64,000 nucleotides of DNA from Siphonodentalium dalli (GCA_032622095.1 CP136065.1:218284151-218348150), one strand, 5' to 3'; shown: positions 34,463-46,589, numbered from the stretch's first letter. Notes: generated by a model not told the origin, from the sequence alone. A program made the numbers and translations.

Positions 34463-34915
34463 CAAAGGATTAATAACTGCGTAAAATATTTTTTCCGTCA
34501 TCTATGTACATGTTGCACATCTCCAATATGTGAGTAACAATACTCTGAAGTTTCAAATATCTACGATCCAAACTGTAGGAGGAGTTGATTACACAATGAA
34601 GGTACCCTCATACAGAAAATTATAAGTCGAAAAGGGTTAATAACTCCGGAAAAAATAATGTTTCCGTCATCTATATACATGTTGTACATCTCCAATATGT
34701 GGGTAACAATACTCTCGAAAAGGGTTAATAACTGTCCAAAACAAAATTCCGTCATCTATATACATGTTGCACATCTTCAATATATGGCCAACAATATTCT
34801 GAAGTTTCAAATCTCTAGGATGAAAGCTGTATATAGTAGGAGGAGGTGATTACACCATGAAGGTACCCTCATGCTGAACATTATAAACATGTTGAAATTT
34901 TCTAAGTCGAAAACC
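34463..34915 (+). repeat. Local direct repeats, three diverged copies
   Basis: TTCCGTCATCTATATACATG follows a GGGTTAATAACT block at about 34468, 34635 and 34726. Two copies continue to AGTTTCAAATNTCTA, GTAGGAGGAG and ATGAAGGTACCCTCAT. The nested order suggests a partial duplication within an older duplicate. Confidence 0.85.
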
Positions 34916-35509
34916 CAACCGCATCATAGCACATTAGCAGGACTACTTGACCAGGGGTGACGACGTAGCATGACGTAGTTGCAGTGACGATGAATTTTAT
35001 ATCTGACTAATCGATAGATAGTCCAGGACGTATACGAGAGCATCCACTTGTATGCTATGTCTTGTAGATCGATAGACCGATAGATAAATTGTATTTAAAA
35101 GTCGGAGGTAAAAACATTATACAAACACAAGCTCCGAAGAGCTTTTGACCGACTAAAAACAATTCCTAATATAAATTAAACACACCATCATTAAAATAAG
35201 TTATTCCATAGTTTAAAATACTGTATTGATAAAAGTTAAATAGTTATTTCATTAATAATTAATTAATTAATTAATGATGTTTTACAGTTGCTCTTTAAAT
35301 CTTTCGCGGAAGTTTGAAACCGGTGGATAATATCAACCTAATTTTCAATAAATTTTAGTTTGGACAATGTGTCATACTTCTGGTCTTATTCCCACCAAGT
35401 ATCTTTCACTCTGTGGAGTTAAAGACGCGGTTGGCCTTGGCGGTGGGTATCCTGTGAAAATATCTCCACCCGTCAAAAACCGCCACAAACAGAAAGAACA
35501 TCAAAATTT
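34916..35509. other. No gene recognised
   Basis: A short (TTAA)n tract lies at 35256-35274. Otherwise unique DNA. Confidence 0.5.
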
Positions 35510-35905
35510 AGATAGACTTTGTCCGTATACAAATAAGAAATATCGCATAAACAGTATGTTATGGTCATATGTTTGACCATTGTTATGTAAACAAAAGCAT
35601 AAAAAGTAACTTTTCTGGTGTTTGTTTATATTATGATGGTAAACATAAAGAGCGTTCTTTGTTGGTGAATACCTGATATGGAACTAATAAAGAGCATTTA
35701 TGCCATTTGTGTGTGATTAGCCAGTAGAATTGTGCTGTCTTCTGTAACACAATCAGACTCTTGCTTAGGTAAAATATAGTAGGTATTTATGATAACATGC
35801 TGTTTACGCGATGGTCATGATATATATGAACGGAACTGTATGCGTTTTAATGTTTTTCTGCTTACGGTGTTTGGAACAAATATGAATATTTTCGACAATT
35901 AAGGC
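35510..35905 (+). repeat. Dispersed repeat A, copy 2
   Basis: This matches 2404-2792 in landmark order, including ATAAACAGTATGTTAT, TATGATGGTAAACATAAAGAG (35631-35651) and GTTTGGAACAAATATGAATA. The left boundary is near GACTTTGTCCGTATACAAAT. Confidence 0.85.
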
Positions 35906-36027
35906 CGCACGTGCCTTTAAAAACGTGCCATGGCATTTGACCAAAACCCGATTCTGGGATTCTAACCAGAGTTAGACAGAAATATTTGAATTTGTACTAC
36001 TATTAGATACAGTTATGGTGGTGATTT

Positions 36028-36200
36028 GAGCTGAAACAATTGAAAAAGAACAAAGATGCAGGTCCTGATCAAGTCGTTAAAGAGCTCATTAAATCTTTCA
36101 CCCTTTCTGGTTATTGTTTTCTCTTGTTCTCTCGGAACTAATATCTGGAAAATTATTCCGATATTAAAAGATGATCACAATTCGAGCGAAGAACCCAGAT
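36028..36200 (+). pseudogene. LINE reverse transcriptase fragment
   Basis: A 25-codon stretch at 36028-36102 reads ELKQLKKNKDAGPDQVVKEL and then IKSF. This is the conserved entry into the palm region of non-LTR reverse transcriptases (typical form: K-N-K-spacer-PGPDGI). Shortly after, in a shifted frame, WKIIPILKDD (about 36148-36180) resembles the following conserved block. The catalytic centre is absent. The fragment is cut off by the SINE-like repeat at 36203. Confidence 0.7.
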
Positions 36201-36202
36201 AG

Positions 36203-36580
36203 TTAGCCGTGTGGGCCCGAGGTAGAATGGGCCACTGCGAGGGGTAAGAATCCCCTAATATGGCACCGTTTGCCGCGGGGTGCACCCATGAGGAGTGGTG
36301 TAGGAGTCCTGGAGGTACTAGGGCGACCATATCACGTGATGCATCGACATGCGGATAAGGCGGAGCTCGTGGTCCCCCTTGGTCCTACATCTCATAAGAC
36401 GGGTGGTTGAGTTGACCCGGCTCAATCAATCGGCTAGTCACGCCTGTCCACGGTGTTTCAGATTATATTTCTGCCATCTGTTGTATTGTTTCTGGTGTCT
36501 AGTTGTGAGTTCTGTTTCTCATGTAGTTGTTTCTGTCGTGTCATGTCTGTTTGCATTTAGTCTTCATCACTGTTACATGG
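36203..36580 (+). repeat. SINE-like repeat, plus-strand copy
   Basis: The head reads GGGCCCGAGGTAGAATGGGC, then CTGCGAGGGGTAAGAATCCC (T-arm-like stem GGGG/CCCC with a 7-base loop), the middle ATAAGACGGGTGGTTGAG and CCGGCTCAATCAATCGGCTA, and the tail GGTGTTTCAGATTATATTTC. The same order is found on the minus strand at 9000-10010. A 124-codon frame across the repeat has no domain. Confidence 0.65.
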
Positions 36581-36753
36581 TTAAAATATATACTGTTCAC
36601 GTCTGTCTCACTGTGGCGAGGTACTGGGAGGCTGTTATATGCATTGGCGAAACGGGCCATCGCCTAGGCTATGTACCTGTCTTTGGTCCGACCATAATTC
36701 GATGGGCAGTCCGAGTCGGCTGATGGGATAGTTATCGGTTATTTGTTTCTCAC

Positions 36754-37640
36754 ATGGCAACTCAAAACAAACAAAAACGTAAGATTGACCACTCACCAAG
36801 TTCCACTGATGCTGAGCTATATCCTCAATACTTGGTACTTGGTTTTGATCCAAATGTCAAGAGACGTTCTGTGTTTGTGATTAATAAAACGCTGCAAAGG
36901 ATAGCCGGACAATTAAAATATGTCAAACCGATCAGGACTGAGTCACTAAGTAGCTCTCTTCTGATGAAATGTTCAAGAAAAATTCAAGCTAACGCTCTTG
37001 TGCATTTAACATCTATTGCACAAACTCCAGTATTGATTACTACTCAAAAGACACTGAACAGTAGCAGAGCTGTGTTGAGAACTCGCGACATAGCTGATTC
37101 TTCTGAGTCAGTAATACTGTCTGAGTTAGCACCACAGGGAGTTACAGAAATCCGTAGATTTACAAAAAACAATTGATGGACAAAAAGTTCCTTTGAATAG
37201 TTATCTTATGACATTCAATAGGTGCGAACATTCACCGACAACGAAGGTTGTGTATATGAAGATGAACTTAAGCACACATGTTCCAAAGCCATTTGCGATA
37301 TTTTAAATGTCAGGCGTATGGCCATGACCAGGTACATTGTAAAAGTAAATTAGCCGTATGTGCACGATGTTCTAATTCTGGTCATTTTCATATGGATTGT
37401 ACGAGATCTTAAGCAATGTTCACATGCTGCAATGAATCATTCATGTCCCATATAGGAATATGGATTCAAGATTCAACGATGTAAAGCTGAGAAGCATCTG
37501 TCATATATAGATGCTAAAAAATAGTTGGTCCTCGACCATTCATTCCACAGATCACATACTCAGCAATAGTAGAATGGTTTAACAACACTGCTTCTGCGGG
37601 CTTGCCACTTTTATCCACCTGCGATTTCCCCCCATCTGCG
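36754..37640 (+). pseudogene. LINE ORF1 (Gag-like, zinc knuckles), frameshifted
   Basis: The open part 36754-37176 gives a 140-residue RNA-binding Gag-like domain typical of Jockey-type LINE ORF1: QYLVLGFD near residue 29, INKTLQRIAGQLK near 48, and LNSSRAVLRTRD near 103. In shifted frames, two CCHC knuckles follow at 37296-37400. The first has lost its leading Cys (RYFKCQ...H....C); the second, CARCSNSGHFHMDC, is intact. A further conserved tail (EKHLSYIDAKK, then ITYSAIV) continues to about 37580. Stops and frameshifts mean it is dead. No matching ORF2 follows; the RT fragment at 36028 lies upstream, so the pieces come from separate insertions or a rearranged copy. Confidence 0.85.
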
Positions 37641-39113
37641 ATTAACATTGTAGCGTAGGCTTGGCACTAACCTATACATTTACTGGATACAACTTCTGGC
37701 ATCACGATAGCCTTCAATACTGGGTATGGAAGATTTTGAGTCCGTACGTCAGCTGACTGGTGTATCACACTGCATCATCCTCTCTATATGTGTCAATCCG
37801 CTAGCAAACAGTTTCTAAATGGTTCGCCAATACCAGACAAACACCGCAACCCAAATATTTCTTGAAACAGCGTCCATTCGTATATATACAGTATGCCGCT
37901 TACCCAGTTTGTAACAACCAAAGTGGAACAACCTCATTACATATCCAGATATCGTTGAAGTATAAAACATGATATAATTTGACACAACAATAGACTGTGA
38001 TTTCGATAATCGATTGTGGTAACAACTGCGCAATATATTGCGGGCTCTTTTCCGATAATTATGTAAGAAGGTCAAGTCCTTATGCTTGCAAAAAACCCAT
38101 ATAACTCCCTACATTGGGAATAAATAAACAGTACGAAATTTATCGCCATCCATTAGATCCATATCCTCGCACCGATTTTCGCAGATATTGGCTACTAGAG
38201 TGATTTAGTATCCGTTTTGTGTTCAATCAAATCCAACCACGCAATGATTGCAGTCATCGATAACATAATCACTCAATTTATCGTAGGGACGTTGGTCTTA
38301 TTTTTTCCCTATCGATTCACATTCGGGACCTTCGAAATAATAACCAGTTAATTGGGATTCCGATTATATAGCTGTTAGAAGCTAACAGCCTACGGCAGGG
38401 GATCTCATCATGCTGACTCTGCATATTTGTTTTCCTTCATTAGGTCCGAATGAACGATCCATCACTTTGTGTATTAGTCAAAAGTTAATTTTCAGCATTG
38501 ACATATTGGAGCATTCTAAAATTGTCAGTTAAATCGTACCTGTCGTAATATATATATAACTGATTGCAGCAACGATTTTATTTTCCCCGTGAATCCGGTA
38601 AACCTGAGAGACGTCCTAATTTCCGCTCATTTTTAAAGTGATGTGAAACACTCCTGTTGGGTGATCAAATAGAAAGGGAGAATAATGTTGCTAAACGTAG
38701 TTTTATTATACAAATATCATATCCAAATTGACATGACATAACGTCATTCTTATATATTAATTAAATGCAGCGACTCTCGATGGTGAAATCGTTTTCGTTA
38801 GTTTAGCGCCAGTGGTTGCGCCCCGAATCGAGAGGTAAATATTTACAATTGAGCATAGTTCAAACGATGTTTTCTATGGGGTGTTACGGTCAATTTGCTT
38901 GAGATTTTCGGTGATTTTAATAAAATGCTACATTCCACAAGTTGGCATAGCGCCTGCATACTAACTTATCAGTTCCACGCACCGAATAAGTCCATAATAT
39001 GTCTTTACGTAATACTTTGATAATTTAAGATGCGAGTATCAGTCATGCTATGGCCTAGCGCTAAAACGACATAAAGGCTAACTAAACAAACCAACTAGTA
39101 TACCAGTAATGTA
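37641..39113. other. No gene recognised
   Basis: About 1.5 kb of unique DNA. An 86-codon minus-strand frame at 37815-38075 has no known domain. Confidence 0.5.
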
Positions 39114-39334
39114 GTAGCCCTCCTCTAAAACCTGCAAATTTGCGTTAGAGTCGTGTCGACATCTGGTGGCTGCGATGTGGTTGTGTACATTTGGGGTGGC
39201 AGGAAGAATGTCTAGCCTGACTATGCCACCCGCTCGAATACCCAATATAATATTTGTAAAATGTACTATTTATTAATATGTGTATATTGAAATACAATTT
39301 CATATCCTATCCTATTCTATCCTATCCTACATTT
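39114..39334 (+). repeat. Retroelement-like 3' tail with (CCTAT)n
   Basis: GGGGTGGCAGGAAGAATGTC, GACTATGCCACCCGCTCGAA and GTATATTGAAATACAATTTC precede CCTATCCTATTCTATCCTAT. The same order occurs at 50738-50883. A shared 3' sequence ending in a short tandem repeat is the usual look of a LINE or SINE 3' end; the family is not identified. Confidence 0.75.
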
Positions 39335-39780
39335 TCTGAGATATCAATACGGTGTGAGTATGGTGCACGGGCGTACGACGACGTACTGACCGAGTGAATA
39401 CTTGAAGCCAATAGACAGTAGTAACAAATCTAATTTACTATATTCATGTAAATTCATCGATAGCGCGTAATCCAAAACAACACCTAGGATATAATTGACA
39501 GATGATATTAACTGAATTACTTATTTTAACATGTTGCACATCTGTATGTTTAACCATTGTTCCTGCTTCAGTTGACGTATAGTTTACTTTAGTCTTGACG
39601 ATACTTCCGCGTTTCAATATATTTCATGCTGGTTGCTTATAGGTACGAGATTGTCGTCTTATATTATCTCACAAGCACGGAGAAAAGAAGACAGATTGTT
39701 TCTAGACGACCACCATTTGCATAGCGTATAGTGACACTTATACGACATATGAAGCTTATTAGCACGCCAGCGTGTATACT
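39335..39780. other. No gene recognised
   Basis: Unique DNA; a 78-codon minus frame reaching into the next element has no known domain. Confidence 0.5.
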
Positions 39781-40231
39781 GGTTACACTGGTGTAAATAG
39801 GGTTCGGAGATACCTCTAGCGGATGCGGGAGGAATATATAGGAGAGAATAAAATAGACACTGGGCCCTGATTGGTCAATAGCATTGTGTGCTTTTTGCAT
39901 AAAAAAATCAACACACCTCTTCCCTATGATTTCCCATAGGTAAAATAGCCATTGGCACAGGAATTAACCCTTTGTAGTGAAGTTTGAATTTTTTGGTGTG
40001 GTCTAAAATATGACAGTATTTTTTTTATGCGGTTCTGACACTAGTTACGAAAACACAAGATTTAAAGGCGAATTCCCTGCTAGACAGACATGATTTGTTT
40101 GCGTACAAAGTTTTCCAAAATGTAAGTTTTCAGATTTAAAGAAAATTTTGGACCCAAAGTTTATATTGCCAACAGTATACGCTAACACGTTAGCACTGAG
40201 GCCTATGGAAAACATTTACACCAGTGTAACC
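39781..40231. mobile_element. Candidate MITE with 18-bp TIRs
   Basis: The left end GGTTACACTGGTGTAAAT is a perfect mirror of the right end at 40214-40231 (ATTTACACCAGTGTAACC). The two lie 451 bases apart outer edge to outer edge. No target duplication is evident and no coding sequence lies between, so the call rests on the inverted repeat alone. Confidence 0.6.
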
Positions 40232-40432
40232 TAAAGTGCTTGAAAATATAAAATCCACTGGTGTTATGGGGGATTATGGGGGATTAGGTCGATGTAAAAG
40301 TAAAAATGGGTCGCTTTGAACGCTGTAGTCTTACCCAGAATGCTCAATAAAATAGTCCGACACAGATTAGCACATGTGCTGATATGATAATAACCACACT
40401 GTTTGGAAAGCATGCGATCGTGTGGTAATCAA

Positions 40433-40986
40433 AGATGGATTTCGACGAAATTTGATACTTAGCGGTAATTTTGTCCGGAGAGTATTTTGGACGGGTCAAA
40501 TCGTGACCCCGACCTGACCTTGACCTTTAATACAGTCAATTCAATGTCAAATCGGGTAAAACTGACGGATTTCGACGAAATTTGATACCTAGGGAAGTGT
40601 TGTCCGGGAAGTGTTTTTGACGGGTCAAATCGTGACCCCAACCTGACATTCACCTTCAAAATGGTCAATTCAAGGTCAAATCTGGTAAATCGGACGGATT
40701 TCGACTAAATTTGATACCTAGGGGTGGTTTTGGACGGGTCAAATCGTGACCCCGACCTGACCTTGACCTTCAAAATTGTCAATTCAAGGTCAAATCAGGT
40801 AAAACGGACGGATTTCGACGAAATTTGATACCTAGGGTTACTTTTCTCCGGGGAGTGTTTTGGACGGGTCAAATCATGACCCCGACCTGACATTGACTTT
40901 CAAAATAGTCAATTCAAGGTCAAATCGCGCCTTTCGCCGGAAAGGAGATGGGAAACAGCCTGGACGAAGTCGGGCCCATCAGCTAG
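40433..40986 (+). mobile_element. Helitron-like 3' end with ~120-bp tandem repeats
   Basis: The right end reads GCCTGGACGAAGTCGGGCCC then ATCAGCTAG and T: a GC-rich bulged hairpin followed by CTAG^T, as in the other Helitron-like copies here. The body has four units starting GGATTTCGACGAAATTTGAT (near 40437, 40566, 40696, 40810). Each unit has TGACCCCGACCTGACCTTGA-like text. No CTGTCTGT-type 5' end is visible, so the left end is uncertain or truncated. Confidence 0.65.
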
Positions 40987-41108
40987 TGTAATAAAAAGCG
41001 AGACAGCTTAATTGAAGAATGTAATGTATAACACGAGAAACGGGAAAACTTTATATATGGAAGTATCCAAATTTCCCACATGGAATTTGAAGCTAGTTTA
41101 TATTATAA

Positions 41109-41692
41109 CTAGCCGATGAGCCCGACGTTGTCCGGGCTATTCAAAAACAAAATTTCAAGTCGATAGCTCCACCCGTTTCCGAGATCTGCTCTGCGCATGC
41201 GCGAAGCTGGTGTCGCACGGGCTCGGCGACCCGATAAAATTCGTATCCGGGGCAAGATACATTCACATAGCAAATTTCAAGTCGATAGCTCCACCCGTTT
41301 CCGAGATCTCGTCTGCGCATGCGCGAAGTTTGCGTCACACGGGCTCGGCGACCCGATAAAATTCGTATCCGGGACAAGATACATTCACATACCAAATTTC
41401 AAGTCGATAGCTCCACCCGTTTCCGACATCTCGTCTGCGCATGCGCGAAGCTGGCATCGCACGGGCTCGGCGACCCGATAAAATTCGTATCCGGGGCAAG
41501 ATACATTCACATAGCAAATCGAAGCGGGCGCCGCACGGGCTCGCCAATACGACAACGTCCACCGCCTGGTCAAACCACACACACGTACCAAGTTTCGTCC
41601 CGATCGGTCGAGAATCGTAGATTTGTATCAATGACAGACAAACAAACATACAGACAGACAGACAAACAGAGGTCTTCAAAATTTATATGAGA
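41109..41692 (-). mobile_element. Helitron-like element, family H1 (584 bp)
   Basis: On the minus strand it starts TCTCATATAAATTTTGAAGA after an A, has a (CTGT)n-type run, about three ~121-bp tandem units, then hairpin AGCCCGGACAACGTCGGGCT and CATCGGCTAG before T. TC start, hairpin, CTAG end and A^T target fit a non-autonomous Helitron. There is no coding capacity; Arg-rich frames on both strands are repeat artefacts. Each tandem unit carries TGCGCATGCGCG (41192, 41314, 41436). Confidence 0.8.
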
Positions 41693-42279
41693 TTATATTA
41701 TAATTTATATTTATGGCTAATAATATGATCTTGGTGGCGTTACCATTTCTGACTAAGGTTTTCTTGTAAGCATACTAATGTACGAACAGCACAGACTGAC
41801 AGACTCCACGGACACTACATTCGGCGGGATTCTCGACATGACATTACAGGGCCAGAATAATAAAAAAATTCTTGGTATTTCAATATCGATTTTCTCAAGT
41901 TCTGTCTGGAATTTTTTTTTATTTAATAACCATCAGCCGGTTTGAAATTATAACAATCCCATTAACTATACGTTTATAGCATGATCAATATTTAAAATTT
42001 TCACTTGTGTGTTCGTCACCAAGACATTCTGTAAAGTAGATTGTTTTCAAAAGTGCTGTTCATGTAACCATGATATCATATCTGAAGATCACCTGAGGAG
42101 ACTTAATTTTTCTTGGTTCATGAAATATCTGTATATATATGTACAATGCAGGAGCCGTACTTTCTACTTTATGCGTATTGGTGGGTGTGGTGTTTAGGTG
42201 GTTCTTTGTTCTGCAACAGTGTCAGTGTCTGGTGGCAGACGGCAGATAGAACTCCTGCTGTGTCACATATCTCAATGTT
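41693..42279. other. No gene recognised
   Basis: Spacer between the Helitron-like element and a LINE fragment. A 62-codon frame at 42009-42197 has no known domain. Confidence 0.5.
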
Positions 42280-43022
42280 ATGACTATTGATGGTTACCAA
42301 GTTTACTTTTCGGATAGCGCGAAGAACCTTGGTGTATTTTTGGATAGATCACTCTCTATGGCATCACATATTAGCCAGATATGCAAGGCAATATACATTG
42401 AACTTCGAAAACTGGGCCAAATGAGGAAATACATAAACACTGACTCAGCTAAAAAAAAACTTGCTTCATCTCTGATTCTCAGTCGATTTGACTATTGCAA
42501 CTCTCTTTTGACTGGTATACCATCTATCCAGGATTCAGCGTCTGCAACACACTGCTGCAATGATAGTTCTATGTCGTAAAAGATCTGAAATGTTGCAAGA
42601 ATTACATTGGCTACCTGTGACAGATAGAATTATTTATAAACTTGTTACATATGCATATCAAGCAACCCATGACTCAAAAGCTCTTCCAGCATACTTCAGT
42701 GATATCCTTGTTCCATATGTCCCACACCGATCACTTCGTTCAGAGGACAAACTTATTTTGACACCATCTGGTGCTAATTTGATCACGGTTGGCTACCGAT
42801 CTTTTAAAGTAACATGTCCAAATGCATGGAATCCTCTGCCATTGAACATAACAGAGTCACCTGACGATTTTAAAAAGTCATTGAAAACTTACTTGTTTGC
42901 GCGGCGTTTCAGAAAATGATTTGATATTGTGTATATTTATATTTTAGGTTTATGTTTATGTCAAGCGCTTAGGGCTCGCTTATTGGGGATAAGCGCTATA
43001 CAAATATTATTATTATTATCTC
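42280..43022 (+). pseudogene. LINE 3' fragment, CR1/L2-like (RT C-terminus and 3' tail)
   Basis: Two frames, 42280-42579 and 42560-42919, join at a frameshift near 42535. Together they give the C-terminal part of a CR1/L2-group reverse transcriptase: NLGVFLDRSLSM, SRFDYCNSLLTGIP, LQELHWLPVTDRIIYKL, YVPHRSLRSED, WNPLPLNI and FKKSLKTYLF. The 3' tail has AAGCGCTTAGGGCTCG, GATAAGCGCTATACAAAT and (TTA)n to 43020, the typical 3' end of this group. The catalytic palm and ORF1 are absent, so this is a 5'-truncated dead copy. Confidence 0.92.
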
Positions 43023-43724
43023 AACAATGGATTGTTCCATGTTGTTCCATTCGATAATATGTTTTTACAAAGAAGAGTGGTCGTATCGCACGCGGCTTGT
43101 ACACATCAGTGGTCGTGAGTATTTTCATTTAGAAAGGCAACTACCCATAACTATTTCTATATTTGAGATTGTTCACCCTTGTTGATCAATGAAACATTGG
43201 GCTGAGATGAGTTGTAGGTCATGGGTTCACAACAAAATTCACGTTGACCACCATATCTCTTATCTGTGGTATATTTCCAGGTGAATAATCCCTGCTTTAG
43301 TGGGCCACACTTTACATCAGCATTTGTTTTCATTGGGCTAGAATAGTTGTGGCTACTTTATTCTTCATTGTAATATATGGGGGGATGAATATGTATGATG
43401 TTATACAATTCAATTAAAATTTAAGTTAACATTCTGACACAACTGAAGCTCCATCTAATTGTACCAAGAAAATAAGCTATTTTGGTGATTCGATTTTTGT
43501 GTGAAATTATTAATTATTCTATCTATCAGTTCTTGGTGTCTTAATGGAAAAGAAAGAAAATGATAGTATTAATGCCACAAATGTATTAAAATACATTGGT
43601 CCTCTATATACAATGAAGACCATTATATGTGAAATTCAAGATTTTTGGCCTAATAGATCCAGAGAAATTTTGTCGAGAAAATCTTCAAAAAATTTCCATG
43701 ATTTTATGCAAAACGTCCGTCAGG
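43023..43724. other. No gene recognised
   Basis: A 70-codon plus-strand frame at 43544-43756 runs into the next element and has no known domain. Confidence 0.5.
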
Positions 43725-43975
43725 ACCTTAACTCTTCCATAACGGGAGCTTCCTGAAATTTTTCGAAAACTTTGTGCCAATGTATTCTCCCATAGGGAGC
43801 CTCGCATATATAAGATAAATACATTGGTCTAACAATATTTACCTTGACCCCGTAACCCAGTGCATTATCTTCAATATGCGACGGTTCCCTATGGGAGATT
43901 GCCATTTATAAGAGAAGTCACTGGCACAGGATCTTTGATGATGCACCAGCGCTGTTCCCGCCATGAAAGAGTTAC
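43725..43975. mobile_element. Palindrome-pair element without the AT core
   Basis: Ends are CCTTAACTCTTCCATAACGG and GCCATGAAAGAGTTACGCC, diverged forms of the CCCTTTCATGAC ends of the 13.9-kb array. Inside are two shortened or diverged palindromes (43777-43827 and 43857-43924) only ~30 bases apart. It is the closest structural match of the copy at 18505-18760. Confidence 0.75.
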
Positions 43976-44216
43976 GCCTTATAATGAAAATTCTAATGGC
44001 CACACAGTGAATTGTTACTTTGTCCTATTTCCGCTTTCAAATTCCGACTAAAGTTCATAAAAGTGGTTATATTTATGGCGAACTTTACATTACTGCAATG
44101 AATATGAACGTAACGTCGACGGAACATTGATTGCTTCCCCAATGTTAATTTAGTTTAAGGGAAATTGCCTATTATTAGCGTGTTAACCAGGGGTGGTCAA
44201 ACAATTATATCCGAGC

Positions 44217-44658
44217 ACATATGTGACCCGCCATATCAAATCCAGCCGTAAGTCGGGATTTTTTTTACCCTGTGCCATTGTAGGTCGCCTCGCATATATA
44301 AGAGAATGCATTGGCCTAACAATTTTTTATCATGTTTTTTAAATAAATGTTTCTTACCAATTTTAGAACATAAAATAAAAAACATCCATTATCCTGCAGG
44401 GAGCCCCACACATATATAGAAGCATATAGAAGAGTGTCGTCTGCTCATGTTTGTCCTGGGCTCTGTATGGGTGAAATTATAAAATTGTTAAAGAATACAA
44501 GAACAAATTATTAAAATTGTAAAAAATTGTTAGGCCAATTCATTCTCTTATATATGCGAGGCGATCTATGGTCGACTCGCATATATAAGAGAATGCATTG
44601 GCACAGGGTAAAACAAATCCCGACTTACGACTGCATTTGATATGGCGGGTCACATATG
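44217..44658. mobile_element. MITE (type 3) with ~42-bp TIRs carrying palindrome modules
   Basis: The left arm CATATGTGACCCGCCATATC continues with AAATCCAGCCGTAAGTCGGGATTT; the right arm 44617-44658 mirrors it with few mismatches. Inside: half palindrome (44275-44314), AT core, full right palindrome (44534-44600) followed by CACAGGGTA. These termini differ completely from the TTAA MITEs, yet the interior is the same module. Confidence 0.85.
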
Positions 44659-44749
44659 AATTGATAGGTGGGTGGGTGAATAGTCAAGAAGAACCAAATT
44701 TTTTTTTTTTTGCAGCTCCAATCCAATCCAATATGTGTTCAGCGATGCC

Positions 44750-45238
44750 TTAACCCTTTCAGTGCCAGGTCCGATTTTTGTATCAACCCATATACCCTGT
44801 GCCAATGCATTCTCTTATATATGCGAGTCGACGATAGGTCGCCTTGCATATATAAGAGAATGCATTGGCCTAACAATTTTTCATCATTTGTTATTATTTT
44901 TTACAATTTTAATAATTTTGTTCTTATAATCTTTAACAGACTTATCTTATTTTGTAGGTTTAGTGCCAGGGAATCTTACATTTTCATGGGCATCTAAATT
45001 ATTACTATGAATACTTGGTGATAGTTTTGAGTTATAACATGCCCCTAAGGTTTTATCCAGTTTGTTTTTAAATTCGCTATAGCATGCTTAAGCATACCCA
45101 AAAAAATTAAATCCAAAAAAATCGAAAAAAAACAAACAAACAAACAATTTAATTTTTAATTTTTTAATTTTTTAGGGCCAATTTCACAGACCGTAAATTA
45201 GGGTCGATAAGATCGGCCCCTGGCACTGAAAGGGTTAA
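44750..45238. mobile_element. TTAA-flanked MITE (type 2) with palindrome module
   Basis: Ends TTAACCCTTTCAGTGCCAGG and CCTGGCACTGAAAGGGTTAA are perfect 16-base inverted repeats plus the TTAA duplication. One left-type palindrome (44802-44868) is followed by an AT core and a sub-terminal GATCGGCCC hairpin region. A second copy, inverted, lies at 59163-59670. piggyBac-type by target and end sequence; no transposase. Confidence 0.9.
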
Positions 45239-46589
45239 AACTAATGTCATATTAACATGAAAACTGCCTTTAGACAGTAAATATATAAAGTTTCCTGTTG
45301 TACAATTGCTAAATACCCCGGTATATGTCAGGTTAGGTCATTCCGAACTTAAAATGCATAGGCACATTGCATTACCAATCACTGCCATGTCAAACTAATC
45401 GCATACACAAACCTGTAACTGCAGTTGATTCAAATCAAGACAGAAGTTGTGAAAATATTAAACAAGAACCAATGTCTTTGAGCTTCTATGTTACTCGTCT
45501 GTCTTGATGCATCCTGTATTCAAAATGTACGTATACACAGACATCCGTTAATAACTTGTATTACTCATAAAATTACATATAATAACAAGCGCTCACTCAT
45601 CACAAGAGCCTGTGCAATTCACCAGTTCTTAACATGGTGTTACTAACAGGTCGAAACTATAAAAATAGGCAGTATGGCTAGTGCTACATTGAGCTTCCCA
45701 AAGGATATGTCGGAAATTATTTATCCTTACAATAAACGTATATGGCTTGCATTCCTAATGCATTGTATTGGTTTACCATATGTCAATACAGATTAATATA
45801 GTTAAAATGAATTAACTGAAATTATTCACAGTGGGGTTTCTACAGAAAAACATTATTTCGTGTTGAGTGTCGATGTATGGTCTTGCTAAAACGGAAACAA
45901 ATTGGGCCGAGGGGTGGTTGGGACAAAACATTACCAAAGTTGAAAAAATGTATAATACATGTACGTATCTGAAACTTTTTTCGATCCCCCCCCCCCCTCC
46001 CCTTTGTCAGCTGGAAATCTTGCATATTCTGATACATGAACTATCTACACTATCATGAGAACACGACCAGATCCAATTATACGACGCCACGAAACATTCC
46101 AAATTAACCGCATAACCTTTGACTGATAAGGAATAAAGTTGACAAAGATGAAAGATCGAAATTAGCATGTATATAAGCTACCTTTCATTTATGTATGTAT
46201 ATACACTATTTCCATTTTATATATTGTCTGAACATTGGGTGCTGAATGTAATGACCCATGCATTTTATAAAATAAAAAAATAAATAAATAATAAATAAAT
46301 AAATAATGAATAAAAAATAAAAAATCCTTTCTCAAATGATCAGATACATAACGCACAATGTGTATATACATCAAGTGGATTTTGACCACCACAAGGAATC
46401 CCAGCCACCTGGTTCACAACATTTATTAAACCTGCCAATTACAAATACCTTATAACCATGGTTAATTTGTAAGCAAACATCCAGAGTAAACGTGTACGGA
46501 CCTTGTATATCTCTCGGAAATCTGCTGTGTCATATAAGGGCATAAATTTCTTGACAAATATCATAACCCATTCATATGTCTGTGAATAA
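45239..46589. other. No gene recognised; poly-C and A/T-rich simple repeats
   Basis: A C-run lies at 45986-45995 and an (AAAT)n tract at 46267-46322. Short frames have no known domain. Confidence 0.6.

Noticed and set aside
36203-36300. Genuine tRNA gene
   Set aside because: Only a T-arm-like hairpin is evident; no cloverleaf with acceptor pairing could be drawn and the sequence is repeated.
40497-40930. Nuclear-receptor response elements (TGACC half-sites) in the tandem repeat
   Set aside because: The half-site is short and repeats only because the unit does; no independent support.
41141-41690. Arg-rich frames on both strands
   Set aside because: They follow the 121-bp Helitron repeat (period not divisible by three) and recur identically at 60.5-61.6 kb.
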